Origin: Papaver somniferum
Taxonomy: Eukaryota; Streptophyta; Magnoliopsida; Ranunculales; Papaveraceae
Reading direction: 5' to 3'
NCBI RefSeq assembly: GCF_003573695.1
Contig: NC_039359.1
Span: 76,460,783 to 76,524,782, forward strand
DNA length: 64,000 nucleotides
Under the pieces are notes generated by a model. It had not been told where the DNA came from, did no database searches, and saw only the letters and a program-made list of their open reading frames with translations. A program made the translations under genes and the position numbers. Positions 46,691 through 59,086 of this stretch are shown piece by piece. How positions within the stretch are numbered: the first letter of the stretch is position 1; the number at the start of each line of letters is the position of its first letter.

Positions 46691-49600
46691 TTACACCCCA
46701 CCAAACAATGGTATAACTCCGACATTAGCCGAAGCTATTTCGTATTCGTTCACGACAGCATCTCGAGCTTCATCAAGGAAATCAAACTCGCTGGACAGTT
46801 TCTTATAATCCTGGAGACAATGTTCGAGATCAAATTTACATCGATCCAACTCTACCTGCTTCATAGAATCCAAATGGCGAAGATGATTGACCTCGTTGGT
46901 GATCCCCTCAATCCCCTTTGAAAGTCTATACATGTTCACTTCAAGATCCCATTCGGATTCAACTAAGCGTGCAACATCAGCACGAGAAGAAGTGAGAGCT
47001 AAGATAAGGGCATGGGCTTCGGCTCGGGAATCATCTCGCTCGCGAACCAATCGTTGTATATACTCACTTATATCAGGATCATGGGACGACCAAACTTCAC
47101 TTATTTCTTTCTCCAGATCAGCCACTTTGGCTTCCAACGTAGAAGCAGCATCACGGGCTTCACCAAGGTTTTGGCGAGTCCAGGAAAGAACACCATCGAA
47201 CTGACGACTAGCATGATCCATCTAATTTCGCTCATCAGCACGAAGATTCCCATCTTTCTTCACCTTGATCACTTCGGAAACTAACTCTCTGATACGCAAG
47301 GTCTGGCGAGCTCTATCATTCCGAAGCTTCACTATCTCTTCTGTGTCACCCACTGAAGACAGGTGTGGACAACTCAGAAAGAACATCCAGAAAGAAAAGA
47401 TAAAAAATAAGGATAGTAACAAACCTTTGGACGAAGCACCTGCAGATGAGGCTTCGGCACGATCTTTCTCAAGCTCTTTGCGAAAACTAACCACCTCTTC
47501 ACGAAGCCCCTTCTCAGCGACACTGATCTGCTGTTTCGCCTTCAACTGCTCTTTGAGTTCCAGAATCTCCTTGTCCTTAGCCTGAATGTACTTTTGAGCA
47601 GAATTAAGTTCATCATCCCTATGGAGAAGCTTGGCCTCTAATTTCAGGCTTTCGCCCTAAAAAACTGGTAAAGAGTGTGGTTGCAGCACTCACTATTCAA
47701 CAACTACACCAGAAGGGGCATCAGAAAGAGGAACAACAAAATATATCAAGTAATTTGAATCATTAAAGACAGAACAATACCTATAGCATATGTTGTTGGG
47801 GAATATCGTATTGGTATCCATCAGCAATAGCTTTCATGTCTGCAATAGAAGAAGGGGAAGAGTCCAACAAGCTCGAAGGGATGACTGCACCAAGATCACT
47901 CTGACATACCTCGCTCACCTTATCACGAGAAGATAACTCCATCCTCTGGCGATTGAATGCATCGGAGTCCCTCTCACCAGGAAAGACAGGGAAGGATGAG
48001 GGACGTTCAAGATCTCTTTATTCTTCAACCCAGCATAAGTCTCATCATCATCAGACCATATAACGGAGTGAACAAATTTTGTCGAGGTATCCACATCGGT
48101 CTCTTTACCCTTCTTCTCTTTGACAACTAACTCTTCAGCATCTTCTCCTTCAGAACTATCAACGGCGTTAGCTTCCTCGTCAACGGGATCAGCCTCCGGT
48201 TTCCAATCATCGTTAGGCGACAACAAGGAAAATTCAGAAGAAATGCCCATAGCAGCGCCTATATCAATCTGGCCCCCGGAAGAGTAAATCTTCCCGAAAG
48301 AGAACTCTTGGTTTGGTTGAAAGTCAGCATCTTCATTCCTCTGACGAGGAGACAAGGGATCCTCAAGCACCCTACCTTCGGCCATGCCTCCCGTACCTTC
48401 GTATTTGTTAGGAGTTGTCTCGATCCGTTCCTCATCATCGGTTTTTCCTCTTCTTCGGTCTCCTCTTCATCAAGATCCTCGTCCACTGGACTAGTCACAG
48501 GGCTGGTAGCTTCGGGGACCTCCTCTCCTTCAACTTCGACAGTAGAAGAATGAATAGGAGTAATCTTCTTTTTTCTCGAAGCCTACAACAAATTACACGT
48601 CAATACCTAATTCAAGGGGACTTTGAGTATATATACTTAAGTATGTATACACTACATCAAAATAAGGAATCATATCTTGGTAACAACAGCATTCTTCGGA
48701 GGAGCTACATTAGAAGTCCCTTCATCACCAACGTCTTCGGCATCGACGGTGTAATCAAAGCTCATACCCTTGAAGTTAAGAGCCCAAGGACAGAAATCAC
48801 CATATTGAGCAGGGGAATTCTCACGAACCTTGCTTTGAGCAGTAGGTTTTCACCCGTTCTCACCAGGTATCCATCCATAAGCCCAAGGGACAATAACTTC
48901 AATAGGAGTAGCATGCCATTCGTAATCATGATCACGACGAAGACGTTCTTTAATAGGAAAAATATTGGGAGCATTGGTATTTTCAGTACTAGGAATGTAC
49001 TGAAGCTTGGTATCACTCACCTCACTTAAAAGACGGACCTCACCCTGAGCAGCGGCCATGGTACGAAACCAACACTCCAGCGCTTCCGATTCCGACTGTT
49101 AACGTAATCCCCGAATGAGGCATTAAAATTCTCAGTAGTATACCAGATTTGTTCATCAGGATCGGCCTCATAACATGTCATCGTCGTCTCACCTTTGCTA
49201 CGAAGGTAACATTCATGCAGCGTCCTCAAATAATTGCCACTCAATTGGACGATAGAGCGGCTGTGAGTGTGGGGAGTCGAACCTTCACGATAGGCAAACA
49301 CGTCATAATAGAATGAATCTCAGATTTGTATAGAGGAAATATCAGACTAGCTTCAAACGCTCCCACCGTCGTCAACAAATGCATGGAATCGTACTTGTAA
49401 TTGCTTATCATCTCATAAGTAAGATCATCGCCCTGGTTGTAGAAGTGAACTTCGAAATTTTGAAGTCCATGCTTAACCTTAAACTCTTCAAGATCGATGT
49501 TCTTAAAGGAAGCAGAACGTTTTTCTTCTTAGGGATAGGAGCGACCTGTATCGGTAGAGTATGACCAGAAGAAGCTGCTTTGCCGGATGAAGTCCTCGGC

Positions 49601-49752
49601 AGAGGATCAAGATCCGAAGCTTTTCTCTTCGTTGGAGGGTTCCTGGCCAAATCCGCGTCTCTAGGCTGAGAACTTTTCGAAGTCGACACCTTCAGCGATG
49701 CCTTATGTTTTTGAGACGGAGGAATACTACGGATCACGGGAACCCCTTGCCT
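46691..49752 (-). pseudogene. Antisense extra ORF (aORF) of Tat element 2
   Basis: Opposite to pol and starting beside the 3' LTR, as in element 1. The N-terminal part (49752-49408) is Ser/Lys/Pro-rich (PPTKRKASDLDPLPRTSSGK). FEASLIFPLYKSEIHSIM near 49350 resembles the FPLYDPS region of the first aORF, and QLSGNYLRTLHECYLRSKG aligns by eye with its WNGNTFCIMAEWERRG. Acidic segments follow (48385-47915). The C-terminal half is coiled-coil (RDAASTLEAKVADLEKEI, LRERDDSRAEAH-type heptads). Multiple frame changes, some perhaps introns. Its true start may be deleted together with the LTR edge. Confidence 0.7.
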
Positions 49753-50498
49753 GCACCATAGAGGACCCAAGTGTTACTTTACCCCATCTTGAGATAGACA
49801 TAAAACGAACGGATGAGATGTAACCCACTGACGAGGATGTGACAGTAGCTGCAACACTTGTCTCACGCATGCGGTCTGACCCCAACTACTCGCATTAAAT
49901 GTTGAAGACAAGGGGCACGTGTCAAGAGATTTATGGAGGGATAGGAGGCAAACCATCGTAGAAACCGTTGAGGAGGATCGGGCAGTAACGAAGGTCTCCA
50001 TCAGCACATACACAGTTACCAAAGAGATAAAGATCTAAGAAGACAAAGGGATGGGCCCCACATATAAGCCCTATAAATACCCCATTCAGCTAATGAAGTG
50101 GGGGTCAACCAATTTCTAGAGAGAGAGAACTATAGTGAGGAAGAGAATATTATTGTAAGTATGAATTCCCCTTTTATACCTTCGGTCCCCACTCAAAGTC
50201 ATTTGACTGTCTATTGTAACCGTATAAGATACATACTGAAACCAATACCCCGTGGACGTAGGCCTTAGAGCCGAACCACGTAAATCATCGTGTCAATTTA
50301 CTTTATGCTTTATAATTCCTGCCTATTGTGATTTACATCGCTATACGTCTATTGGAGAAACGATGATGAGTCCGAAGACTCAAAGTTTCCTTCCCTTTGC
50401 ATGCTTTCTTTATTATTATTACTTCTACCTTAGCACTTTTATGAATGCGAACATTGGTTGTGAGCACGATGTTCATCATCGTTACATCTGTGCTTACA
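49753..50498 (+). repeat. 3' LTR of Tat element 2, 5'-truncated
   Basis: Homologous to 38319-39091 of the left LTR. The first 195 LTR bases are missing and the homology starts abruptly at GCACCATAGAGG. TATAAATA at 50072-50079. Ends GTGCTTACA before the AGTAC duplication. Confidence 0.9.
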
Positions 50499-50503
50499 AG
50501 TAC

Positions 50504-51516
50504 ATATTAGGGAACTCATCTTGTAATAATTTTCCAGCAACTGCATAATTTGATGCATTATCAGCTACCACTTGAACAACATGCTTGTCCCCAACGATTT
50601 CAACAACTTCTTTAAGAAACTTGAAAGATTTTCCCCTGTCTTTACTATCTCAGAGGCCTCCAGTGATTTTAAGAAAACAGTTCCGTTTGGACAATCGATT
50701 AAAAAGTTTATTAGAGTGCGGTTACTTGTATCTTCCAACCATCAGCCATAATTGTTAAACCTGTATCTGCCCAAAAACTTCGAAAACTTTCCACAAACCA
50801 TTGCACTTCCTTCTCGCTATCTCTTAATAAATGAGTGCGAATGTCATTTTATGTGGGGGCCTTATATCCAGGACCAATTGCAGCACTGCGTCTAGCATAA
50901 GCTGAAAATAGTACGAGTTTATCGCATTAAATGGGATGCAAGCATCATATATCCAAGTAGCAATAGCTAAATCCACTTGTTGCTTTACTTTTTTGCTCGC
51001 AAGCGCACTTCTTATAGATGGTTGAGAACCAGGAGTAGTTCGAGGCGCAAAATATGAATCTATCCCCATTCTTGGTTGGCTAGCTCCCATATGCACCGAT
51101 GCCTTCTTATTACCTCCATTTCTGTTTGCATTTGTGGGTACAGAAGTTCGCGCAGTCATTGGAACTTCTTCAATTTCCTGAACTTCAGTATCATCTTCTA
51201 CACCAAGCTCATTGTCAGGCTCACTTTCTCTTTGTCGCCTCTTTGTAGATGATTCATTTAACAACTCATGCATTCTATGTCGAACATCTTGAGTTACTCT
51301 TTTACATGGCGCAACTTCCCCTCTCTTCCCGGCAAGATGCTGTTTAAGTCTACTAATTCCTGCACCTGTTATCTTTTTCCGATAAAGCAAACAGTTTATA
51401 GACTTTTTCTTGGTCGCTGGATCCTTCTTTTCCAATGCATACTCCCAAGCAGGGTCTGTTTTTCCTCTTCTCGTCTCCGTTTCTGACTGTATCGGTGTAC
51501 CATCCGGTGGTTGCAT
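50504..51516 (-). pseudogene. hAT transposase gene, N-terminal part (BED finger, DUF659)
   Basis: ATG 51516 (MQPPDGTPIQSETE). The BED-type zinc finger region has DPAWEYALEKKDPA, CLLYRKK and ISRLKQHLAGKRG; the normal CxxC is altered to CLLY. A Lys/Arg/Glu-rich linker follows, then SYYFQLMLDA, which begins DUF659. A frame change near 50880 leads to HLLRDSEKEVQWFVES and MADGWK, and another to KFLKEVVEIVGDKHVVQVVA and NASNYAVAGKLLQDEF at the insertion point. The gene continues at 38123. This part lies 303 bases from the 3' end of the kinase gene. Broken by frame changes as well as by the 12.4-kb insertion. Confidence 0.85.
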
Positions 51517-51819
51517 CGGATGATGCCATTTAAATACTGCAATACAGATTAACTATGTGGTTTAATGAAACGGCTACAATTATAAGTACAAAGTGAAACA
51601 GCTACAGTCAAATGTGAGAAAGAAAACACAATTAACATTAGAAAAAGTGAAACATACAGTACAAACAATGGTAAATTTATACAAAAATGAAATTGAATGT
51701 AATTTAACCTTGTAATGTGTATATTTTTAAATGATAAACAAATTTGCAGATTACAAAAGATATCACAGAAGAATACCAGAAAAAACAAGACATTAAAAGT
51801 TCACTAGCTAGCTAGTAAC

Positions 51820-54454
51820 TCAGTGTCTTCTGCTACTGGATTTTGTACTTCCGAATCCGCTGGATTTTGTGCTTTCAAAATCCACTGTATCTCCTGATAA
51901 AATGCACGAATCAGCACTTTTAAAGCTTTGTATCTCAAATCTTTTGCTTGTTAAAGATATCGGCAAATGACAAGCTTGTTCTTCTAGGAGCTTAACTTGT
52001 TCATCGATCATTGAAGGTTCTCGAAATATTTTCAACCCATCCAAACTACTAGCCACTTCTTTCATAACCGGCCTTTTTTTAATATTCAACTTCAAGCATC
52101 TCTTCACAAGCTTCGCAATAACCAAAATCTCATCTTTATCTCCTTCATGAACCACTCTAGTTTCTAGGATTGTAAACAATTGATTCTGCTTCATTGTTGT
52201 TAGGAAATGGAATGCTAAATTTGGTTCAGTTCTCACATTCGATATAGCTTTTTGGCCGGTTAACAGCTCCACGAGAAGTACTCCGAAACTGTAAACGTCA
52301 CTCTTCTCCGTAAACTGACCAGAATAATAGTATTCTGGGTCTAGGTAACCTAGTGTTCCTCGCACTTTTGTTGTTACGTGTGTTTTGTCAACAGGAAAAG
52401 ATCTAGCTAGTCCAAAATCAGACACCTTAGACTTGAAATTCTCATCTAGGAGTATGTTATCAGGTTTAATATCTCTATGAAAGATCGGTATAGAAGCTTC
52501 AGAGTGTAAGTATGCTAATGCTCCTGCAACCTCCGAGGCAATTCTTAACCGATCTTTCCATGATATTGAAGATTCATGACCATCCTCACCATGGAGATGG
52601 GATGAGAGCGTCCCGTTAGAGACGAATTCATAAACCAACAATGGGACTTCGGTTTCTAAGCAACAACCTAACAATTTAACTATATGCCTATGGTTTATAT
52701 CCGAAAGAATGACAACTTCATTAATGAACTGATCAACCTGGTTTTCGTCCACGAGTTTAGACTTCTTAATAGCTACTATTCTACCATTTGATAGCATACC
52801 CTTATAAACTGTGCCGAAGCCTCCTTTACCAATGATACGATTTTGGTTAAAATTATCAGTTGCCTTTTCTAAATCATCTTTTAGAAAGATACTGGACGCA
52901 TTTTCAACCTTGCCATCGTTTGTGGAGATCTTTTGTTTTAGTAATAATCCACCATTTCTTTTAAAATGCCTTTGCTTTAGTATACTTTGCTTTCTTTTCT
53001 CAAGTCGATGGCATGACCAAGATACCAAAGCGATCAAAATTATTGTAAGGATACCAATTCCAACACCTGTGGGGATCAAGAAAGTAATTTTAGGATGTTA
53101 AAAATGCACATAAAACCTTGCAACTTCCATTTAGCACATAAGGACAACAATTATGCAGTCATACCTAATGATGCCACCAAAGTTAAAGGAATTTTCGGCT
53201 TGTGATGAGGTATGCAGTAGCCTAGATTTTTACTGTCAACGAGGTAACCATGAGGACAAGCGCAAAAATAACCTCCATATGTATTAAGGCAAGTGGTTCC
53301 TTTTCTGCATATCGTACTTTCCTTGCATTCATCGATATCTGTTTAGCCATATTCATCGCATTAGAACTCTAGGAAAATATAAAATAAAATCAAAAGATAT
53401 TCATCATCGCAGGATTATGATTCACTTTAGGTCTTAAACCAAAAAGAAAGCCAAACAAATATCTATAATTCAAGGAAATTAGTCAAACAACTTAAAGCAA
53501 GTGTTAGTATGTACCTTGACACCCAAGATAAGGATTTCCTGTATAACCTTTTCTACAAGTGCAACGATAACCAGGACCATTGAAAGACTCGCTACAATAA
53601 CTATTCCCCCCGCATGCATATGAAGTAAGATTTTTTTCTGCTTCAGTGCATGTTACATTCCCAATTACCCAATCCAACATCATAGGTACGGTTGTTCCAT
53701 TTGTATTAAGCTTGCCATGAACATCCCCGGTAAACTCTTTATCAACAACAATAGCCTGACTGCAAGGATTGGCGGTCCAAGTCCTGTTGACTGTATTTAT
53801 ACTCCCAACTTGAATCAGAAAAGACTTGAGTCCTGTAGGGATGTCTGTTTGGCAACAACCGTTACCACCTGAACATGACGTCAAATTGAAAACCACGGAA
53901 GCAGCAGAAGTACAAAATGATGAACACCCGCTGCTTACATAATTTTTCGTGTTCTTTCGAGGAATGTAGGCAACGATATCACAACCAACCGCCAATAATT
54001 TACTGCGCTTACTTGAGAAAGTGAAGGGTGAATGCTCTGCTAAGTATGGTCTGGGTGGAACAAGCCATTCACTTTTCCCAGTTTTTTTATTGTAACAATT
54101 TGGTAGAGACCATCCCATGAATCGAATATACTCCATTGTGAGTTCTGCAATTTGGGCTGCAGCTGGACTTAGTTGTATGAAGGGAATTTGGCCGGGGCCA
54201 CATGTGATCTTAAAGGCTTCATCGTGGTAACAATTTGGACTACCCATTCCAAAAGGGTATGGAATGCTTACACTCCCACATTTCTCTTTGCAACCCTGTC
54301 TAGCAATACTGCCGTTACTGGTAGTGTGCGTACTACTCCTGGATGCTGTGACTGCTGAAGCTGATGTTGACGATAATAATAATATGATCATCACTAAATA
54401 TATGAACAGTTTAAGATATTGAAGGATAAGAAGAGAAGAAAGCATTCTAGCCAT
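51820..54454 (-). CDS. Wall-associated receptor-like kinase (WAK)
   Basis: Plasma-membrane kinase predicted to sense pectin in the cell wall. Exons 54454-53515, 53338-53165 and 53066-51820 with GT-AG borders and matching phase give 786 residues. Order: signal peptide (about 1-35); galacturonan-binding GUB_WAK region (GCKEKCGSVSIPYPFGMG from about 54); EGF-like CGGNSYCSES...CRKGYTGNPYLGC ending exon 1; calcium-binding EGF DIDECKEST in exon 2; membrane segment (about 373-391, GILTIILIALVSW); kinase with GKGGFGTVYKG (about 451), AIKK Lys (about 472), HRDIKPDN (about 568) and DFGLA (about 588), so an RD-type active kinase. GTLGYLDPEYY is present. No lesion seen. The start is the first Met, directly before the signal peptide. 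This is the clearest intact signalling gene here. Confidence 0.94.
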
Positions 54455-54539
54455 TGTGGTTCACTTTCTCAGATGAAAAAGAAAATGCAAGAGAAGAAAG
54501 CTAGGTATTATGGCTGGTTATCAGTGTCAGGCCATCGTG

Positions 54540-54546
54540 TATTTAT
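54540..54546 (-). promoter_or_regulatory. Candidate TATA box of the WAK gene
   Basis: ATAAATA on the minus strand, about 86 bases before the ATG, a usual spacing. Sequence match only. Confidence 0.35.
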
Positions 54547-55907
54547 CATGTGAGGCAACAGTATTGTGGTTCACATCATATAGTTGGGAGTGGATGGCAA
54601 TAAATGAGTGGCATAAATTCAAAAGAACCATTTTGTTGCGCTTCATAGAGCAAAATATATTTACTTGGCTATCCTAAGTCCTAACTAATTTGGTAAAATC
54701 TACGTACATTGAATGCTCTTCAAATAGAGTGATCAACATCAACAGCAGGGTACTGTTACAGTTTGACCTTCTTAATTTGGCTATTCCAAAGACAAATTAT
54801 TTTAACGCATTCATTGACTGATATGCATTATTGGGTTTGGCTGGACCAAATTTGGTAATGATCTTGAATATTATTTTCCAAAGTCGCACTCCATGGCATA
54901 GTAACTTTCTAGATCTGCCGTACTGGTTTAGGTGTGGAAGCCGGAAGGAGCAGACATTATTCTTCTTCTCCATGCTTTTTTTTTTCTTTCTTCCTGTCAC
55001 CTGTAAACTGTGCTGTAGGGTTTGCTTTTAGATTGTGGATATCTAGACTAGAGATGTATAACTCTGGCAGTAATATAGATGGAAATGAATGATAATAAAT
55101 GGGTTGCAGGTGCATAATTCAGAAAAGCCACCTAACTGATCATGAAGAGGCGGCCCTCATCAACCAATTCCAAACTCCAAAGTCAAATAATAGTATTACT
55201 CTAAGCTTTCGTTTTTCTTTGTATCAAACAAGATAACACATTACTACCATCTATCCAACATGTCACCTGTGAGCCATAATAGAACTTAGAACAGGTCTAA
55301 CTCTGAACCCAAAAAATAAAACTTTTGTTTGTGCATAACCCCATAATAAGATTAAGAACTGTTTTAATGGCTAAGCCGGGGATAGCCAAGGAGTTAGGAA
55401 AAAAATAATGTTAGCTTATCCAACCATCCTCCAAAATAAATGGAGGTTTTATGGAAATCAGAATAAATTGCCCTTACTGTTACTTCAAAGTTTAAAGTAC
55501 CTCTATTTTGTCTTAACTGCTGATACAACATCCCGAACTGCCGACACATAGGTGTAGTGTTTTTCTTTGATCATCGGGTTCAAGTGGGGAGGACTACTGT
55601 TGTAAACTTCACAGATATTACTACTCAATTAGTCAATGTTCAATGCTTAATTTGGTGATTAAGCACGAGTCATACTCTTGGGAACTACTCGTCCACAGAT
55701 AATGTTACGTAAGTAATCATATCCATATGCATTAATTATGTTTCGAGTCTTGGTTTTGCCTTTTCTCTACCGATAAGGCGATAATGAAGTACTGTCATAG
55801 TCCTTTGATCAGATTCAGTGCGGAGTCAGTTCCCTTGTTTTGAGGGTAGACTGAACAATTGCTTTGTTGATCATGAATACGTGGGGGCAGCCGAGAATCT
55901 GACTCTC
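54547..55907. other. Intergenic upstream of the WAK gene
   Basis: AT-rich; short frames at 54797-55000 and 54831-55031 have no motif. No gene seen. Promoter elements of the kinase are expected here. Confidence 0.5.
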
Positions 55908-55910
55908 TAA

Positions 55911-56290
55911 GAGCATCTCAAATGATATTTGAATATGTATTTCAGTGGTAGATAAAATTTTAACAGATTTTATTAGCCTTCAAATTTAAGTAAGCATCTC
56001 CGACAATGTTTGGATATGTATGTTAGGTGGAAATAAAATAAATCAGAATTATTAATATGACCTACAAATAATATTTTCACAAGATTTTATTTTAAGAATG
56101 AAGAAGACCCAAATTTAATGACGAGAGTTTGGATGGGAAATAGATATTCTCTTCTTTTTTCTTTTCTTTTCTATCTAATCCCAACTTTCTTTATCTAGTC
56201 ACTATTGGAGACAATTTTTTTGGCTGCAGTATTTAAATTATAGGTGGCAACATTTTTTTTCTAGAAACTCATATTCTTTTGGAGTTGCTC
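55911..56290. mobile_element. Tourist-like MITE (380 bp)
   Basis: Ends GAGCATCTCAAATGATATTTG and, inverted, GAGCAACTCCAAAAG, flanked by TAA (55908-55910, 56291-56293), the target of PIF/Harbinger elements. AT-rich, no ORF. A second copy of the end motif (AAGCATCTCCGACAATGTTT) lies inside at about 55992. Confidence 0.68.
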
Positions 56291-56293
56291 TAA

Positions 56294-57751
56294 GGCTAAC
56301 TCTTATGTGAAAATAATGGAAACGGTTGGATCACCAATAGATCCCTTCAGTTAAATGGCTCAAACTTTTATGCTCCAAGGGGTTGGGGCGCAACAACGTA
56401 AATTTTCTGCAACAATGGTTGAGCGTAAACAACTAGATTCAATTTTCATTTCAAGCATTAGATTGATCCACAACTTGAATGTTGGGTTTAAGCAATGATT
56501 TTCCAATTTGAATCTTAAAGTTTGATGACCATATGAGTTGGCCTAAATGGGACCATCTGTATAAAACTAACGGCCGTAGCCCTTCAAGAGATGTTCTTTC
56601 AGGCAAAGGTGCATTTGAGGATTTGTTAAAAGATAACTTAATTAGACAAAGACAAGTAACGAAGGATATAAAGGAAGCTGATAAAATGTCAGTCGAAACA
56701 TTGAGTAACTGATTAAGATGTTTCAACTGATATTTCGAAGAAGGTTATTATTAAATCGTTTCTTGAAAATCATGGAGACGAGACAACTAAGAATAAAGAA
56801 TTGATTGAGTGAGATTATAAATTATTTTTGTGGTAATTGAATATTTGTCCCTATTTTTGATGGACTTTACAAATATTCTTATCACACAATAAATATGTCC
56901 CTCTCTATCTATAAGCCTATCAGGGGTCCAATAAGGATTTTATTTCTTCCAAATTTGCCCTATATCTATTGTTTTTATCTATCCCTACTTACTTCTCCTT
57001 CTTCATCATTTAGCAGCGAACCATCATCTCCATTGCTCCACCACCACCACCACCAGCATCTCCATCGTCACCACCTCTGCAAATTCTCTTACCTTTGCCG
57101 CCGACAATCGAGATGTATCAGCAACAAATATATACAATATAAACTCAGGCTTTTCTTAAACAGGAAAACAATTAACTAACAAGATTGTTACCTCAGATTT
57201 CGCATCCACTTCTCCAATATAATAGCATCTTCGTCCAGGGAGAATTGATATCGAAATATCACCACGTTGTCATCCTTATGCATAAATAAAAGAACAACAA
57301 CACACCTCAACCTTTATCAGAGAAAGGTTGAAAACCGGTTTTAACATTTGCAAGCAAAACTTGAAAACCGTCGAAACACATACGCTTTTATGCTAAACCA
57401 AAACCTATTCAATATATTGTGATTTTTTCACATACTTTTTCTATTAGAATCCCTCATGATCCTTTGATAAATCCTACCTACTAGGGCTAGAACTTAATCC
57501 CGCTAAATCAAAAAGTCACCCAAACCATAAGGGTTCACAATAAATGAGATCAAATATTAAGGTAGTAAAACCGAAATCAAACATACCATAAACATTCATA
57601 AGTTCTACAAAAGCTTAAACATGCAAGAAAAAGAAACAAGTCTTACACATGATTCTCAATAATGCACATAATATTACATATCCAGTTTTGGACATTAGTC
57701 AGAGATGTCCAAATCATTGTTTTCTTCTTCTTCCTCGGAAGAGGTGTCTTT
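56294..57751. other. Intergenic
   Basis: Contains a CCACCACCACCACC microsatellite (about 57040) and AT-rich sequence. Open frames at 56451-56726 and 56895-57179 carry no family motif. No gene supported. Confidence 0.5.
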
Positions 57752-58754
57752 CTAACTGTCTGAGATAGCATTCAGAGCATAGGTAAGATCTGGATGTATT
57801 TCTGTTGCACGATCAATTAGGTCGATGATGCAGTTTTTCTTTCTCTCTAGTTTTCTCCTGAGAGAATGTGGATCCCCTTCAACTCTTATAGGTGGAGGTG
57901 CGTCGAAGACTTGTCCTCTCATACTGATGAGAATTCCTTCACCTGATTTCTTTTGAGTCTTTTTCCTTGCATTTGGACAGACAATTCCAAAAGAACTGCT
58001 TATTCTTGTACTCAAACAAGCAAAACCAGGAGTTCTTCTTTTACCTCTTCGGATTGTGATCATTTGTTTTATCATTAACCCACATAAGTCAAATTTTTTG
58101 ACTCCTCGGACAAGATGGTAAACAAGTTCAGCCACATCTCTAGTCCATTTTCGTCTTATGCATATTGTTAGGACACATATTAGCACAAGCCAGTTTCCCA
58201 AAGACTTTGAGATGAAATTCAACATTGTTGATAAGAAGAGAGTTACCTGGCCATGCTCCACCAATTTTTGATGATATGGTCTTGTTGTCGACCCTGTATC
58301 TTTCATCCGAACATGGCAAGAAGGTATTCATGAAGGGATAAAGTATCAATTCTGAAATTACTTGTTTGTTGACTTCAAACGACTTTGTACCGATCATAGT
58401 ACGAAAAGTACATCCTTCAAAATTCATCTCATGCATGTTGGCATAAAATAGCTTCACTAGGTCCGAAGTTTCCTTGAAAGAGCTTTCATGAATTATACCC
58501 CATTCACGATCCTTCACAAAGTTCATATATTTTGTTTCCGAAACTTTGACAAATAACATTTTCATGATGGGTTCTTTCATTGGACCGAATTTTATAAGAC
58601 ATTCATTATTTACAAAGTAATTTTGAGAACTAACATCATAGGTAAGACTAGGCATGTTTCCATAATTTATGTCCATGGTAGAGTAAATCATCGAATTCCT
58701 ATTTGACCCTTCCCCTCTAACAAAGTTTCTATTTCCCCTAGCACGATTATCCAT
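57752..58754 (-). pseudogene. Plant transposon-associated ORF (PF20167-like), frameshifted
   Basis: Frame 58754-58140 (204 aa) has KYMNFVKDREWGIIHESSF and DLVKLFYANMHEMNFEGCTF, resembling the 'putative plant transposon protein' domain common in retroelement-rich plant genomes. A frame change between 58306 and 58140 leads to WTRDVAELVYHLVRGVKKFD, the expected second half. Function in the family is unknown. The assignment is from remembered family appearance only. Confidence 0.5.
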
Positions 58755-58771
58755 TGAAATAACAAGAGATG

Positions 58772-59065
58772 TTAAGAACCACTTACAATCGGTAGAGCTT
58801 GTTGAGGGGTGATTCTCCTTGCTTGCGAAGATTTTGAGCGAAATAATAGCAACCTTTTGTTCCTTTTGATGACTAGAATGGAATGATACAAGTTTCTCCC
58901 CTTGAATCGAACATGCAAGAAATACAAGGAGTGAAATTTCGAACCTTCGTGAACTGTTGGAGTTTCTATAAACTCGAGGAAGGAGGATAAAGAGATAGTT
59001 CTATCTTTCTTTGTTTTTATCACCACCTCTATCTTATATTTGGATGTGGATTCGGATCCAAACAC
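58772..59065 (-). other. Open frame of 97 residues next to the LTR
   Basis: MFGSESTSKYKIEVVIKTKK; basic, unrecognised. It lies directly upstream of the transposon-type ORF and 21 bases from the LTR of element 3, so it could be the truncated 5' part of that ORF's unit, or chance. Confidence 0.3.
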
Positions 59066-59086
59066 TTACACTCAAAGACCTAAAGT

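Larger units (their letters stand above)
38124..50498 (+). mobile_element. Tat-lineage Ty3/gypsy retrotransposon 2, inserted in the hAT gene
   Basis: LTRs 38124-39091 and 49753-50498, flanked by a perfect AGTAC duplication (38119-38123, 50499-50503). Plus orientation: gag, PR, RT/RH, IN up to 45514, then an antisense aORF (49752-46691, minus). The right LTR lacks its first 195 bases and the polypurine tract. Over a dozen stops, frame changes and an integrase deletion make it dead. 12,375 bp. Confidence 0.92.

Noticed and set aside
56895..57179. ORF with a poly-His stretch
   Set aside because: The His run comes from a CCACCA microsatellite; nothing else supports a gene.
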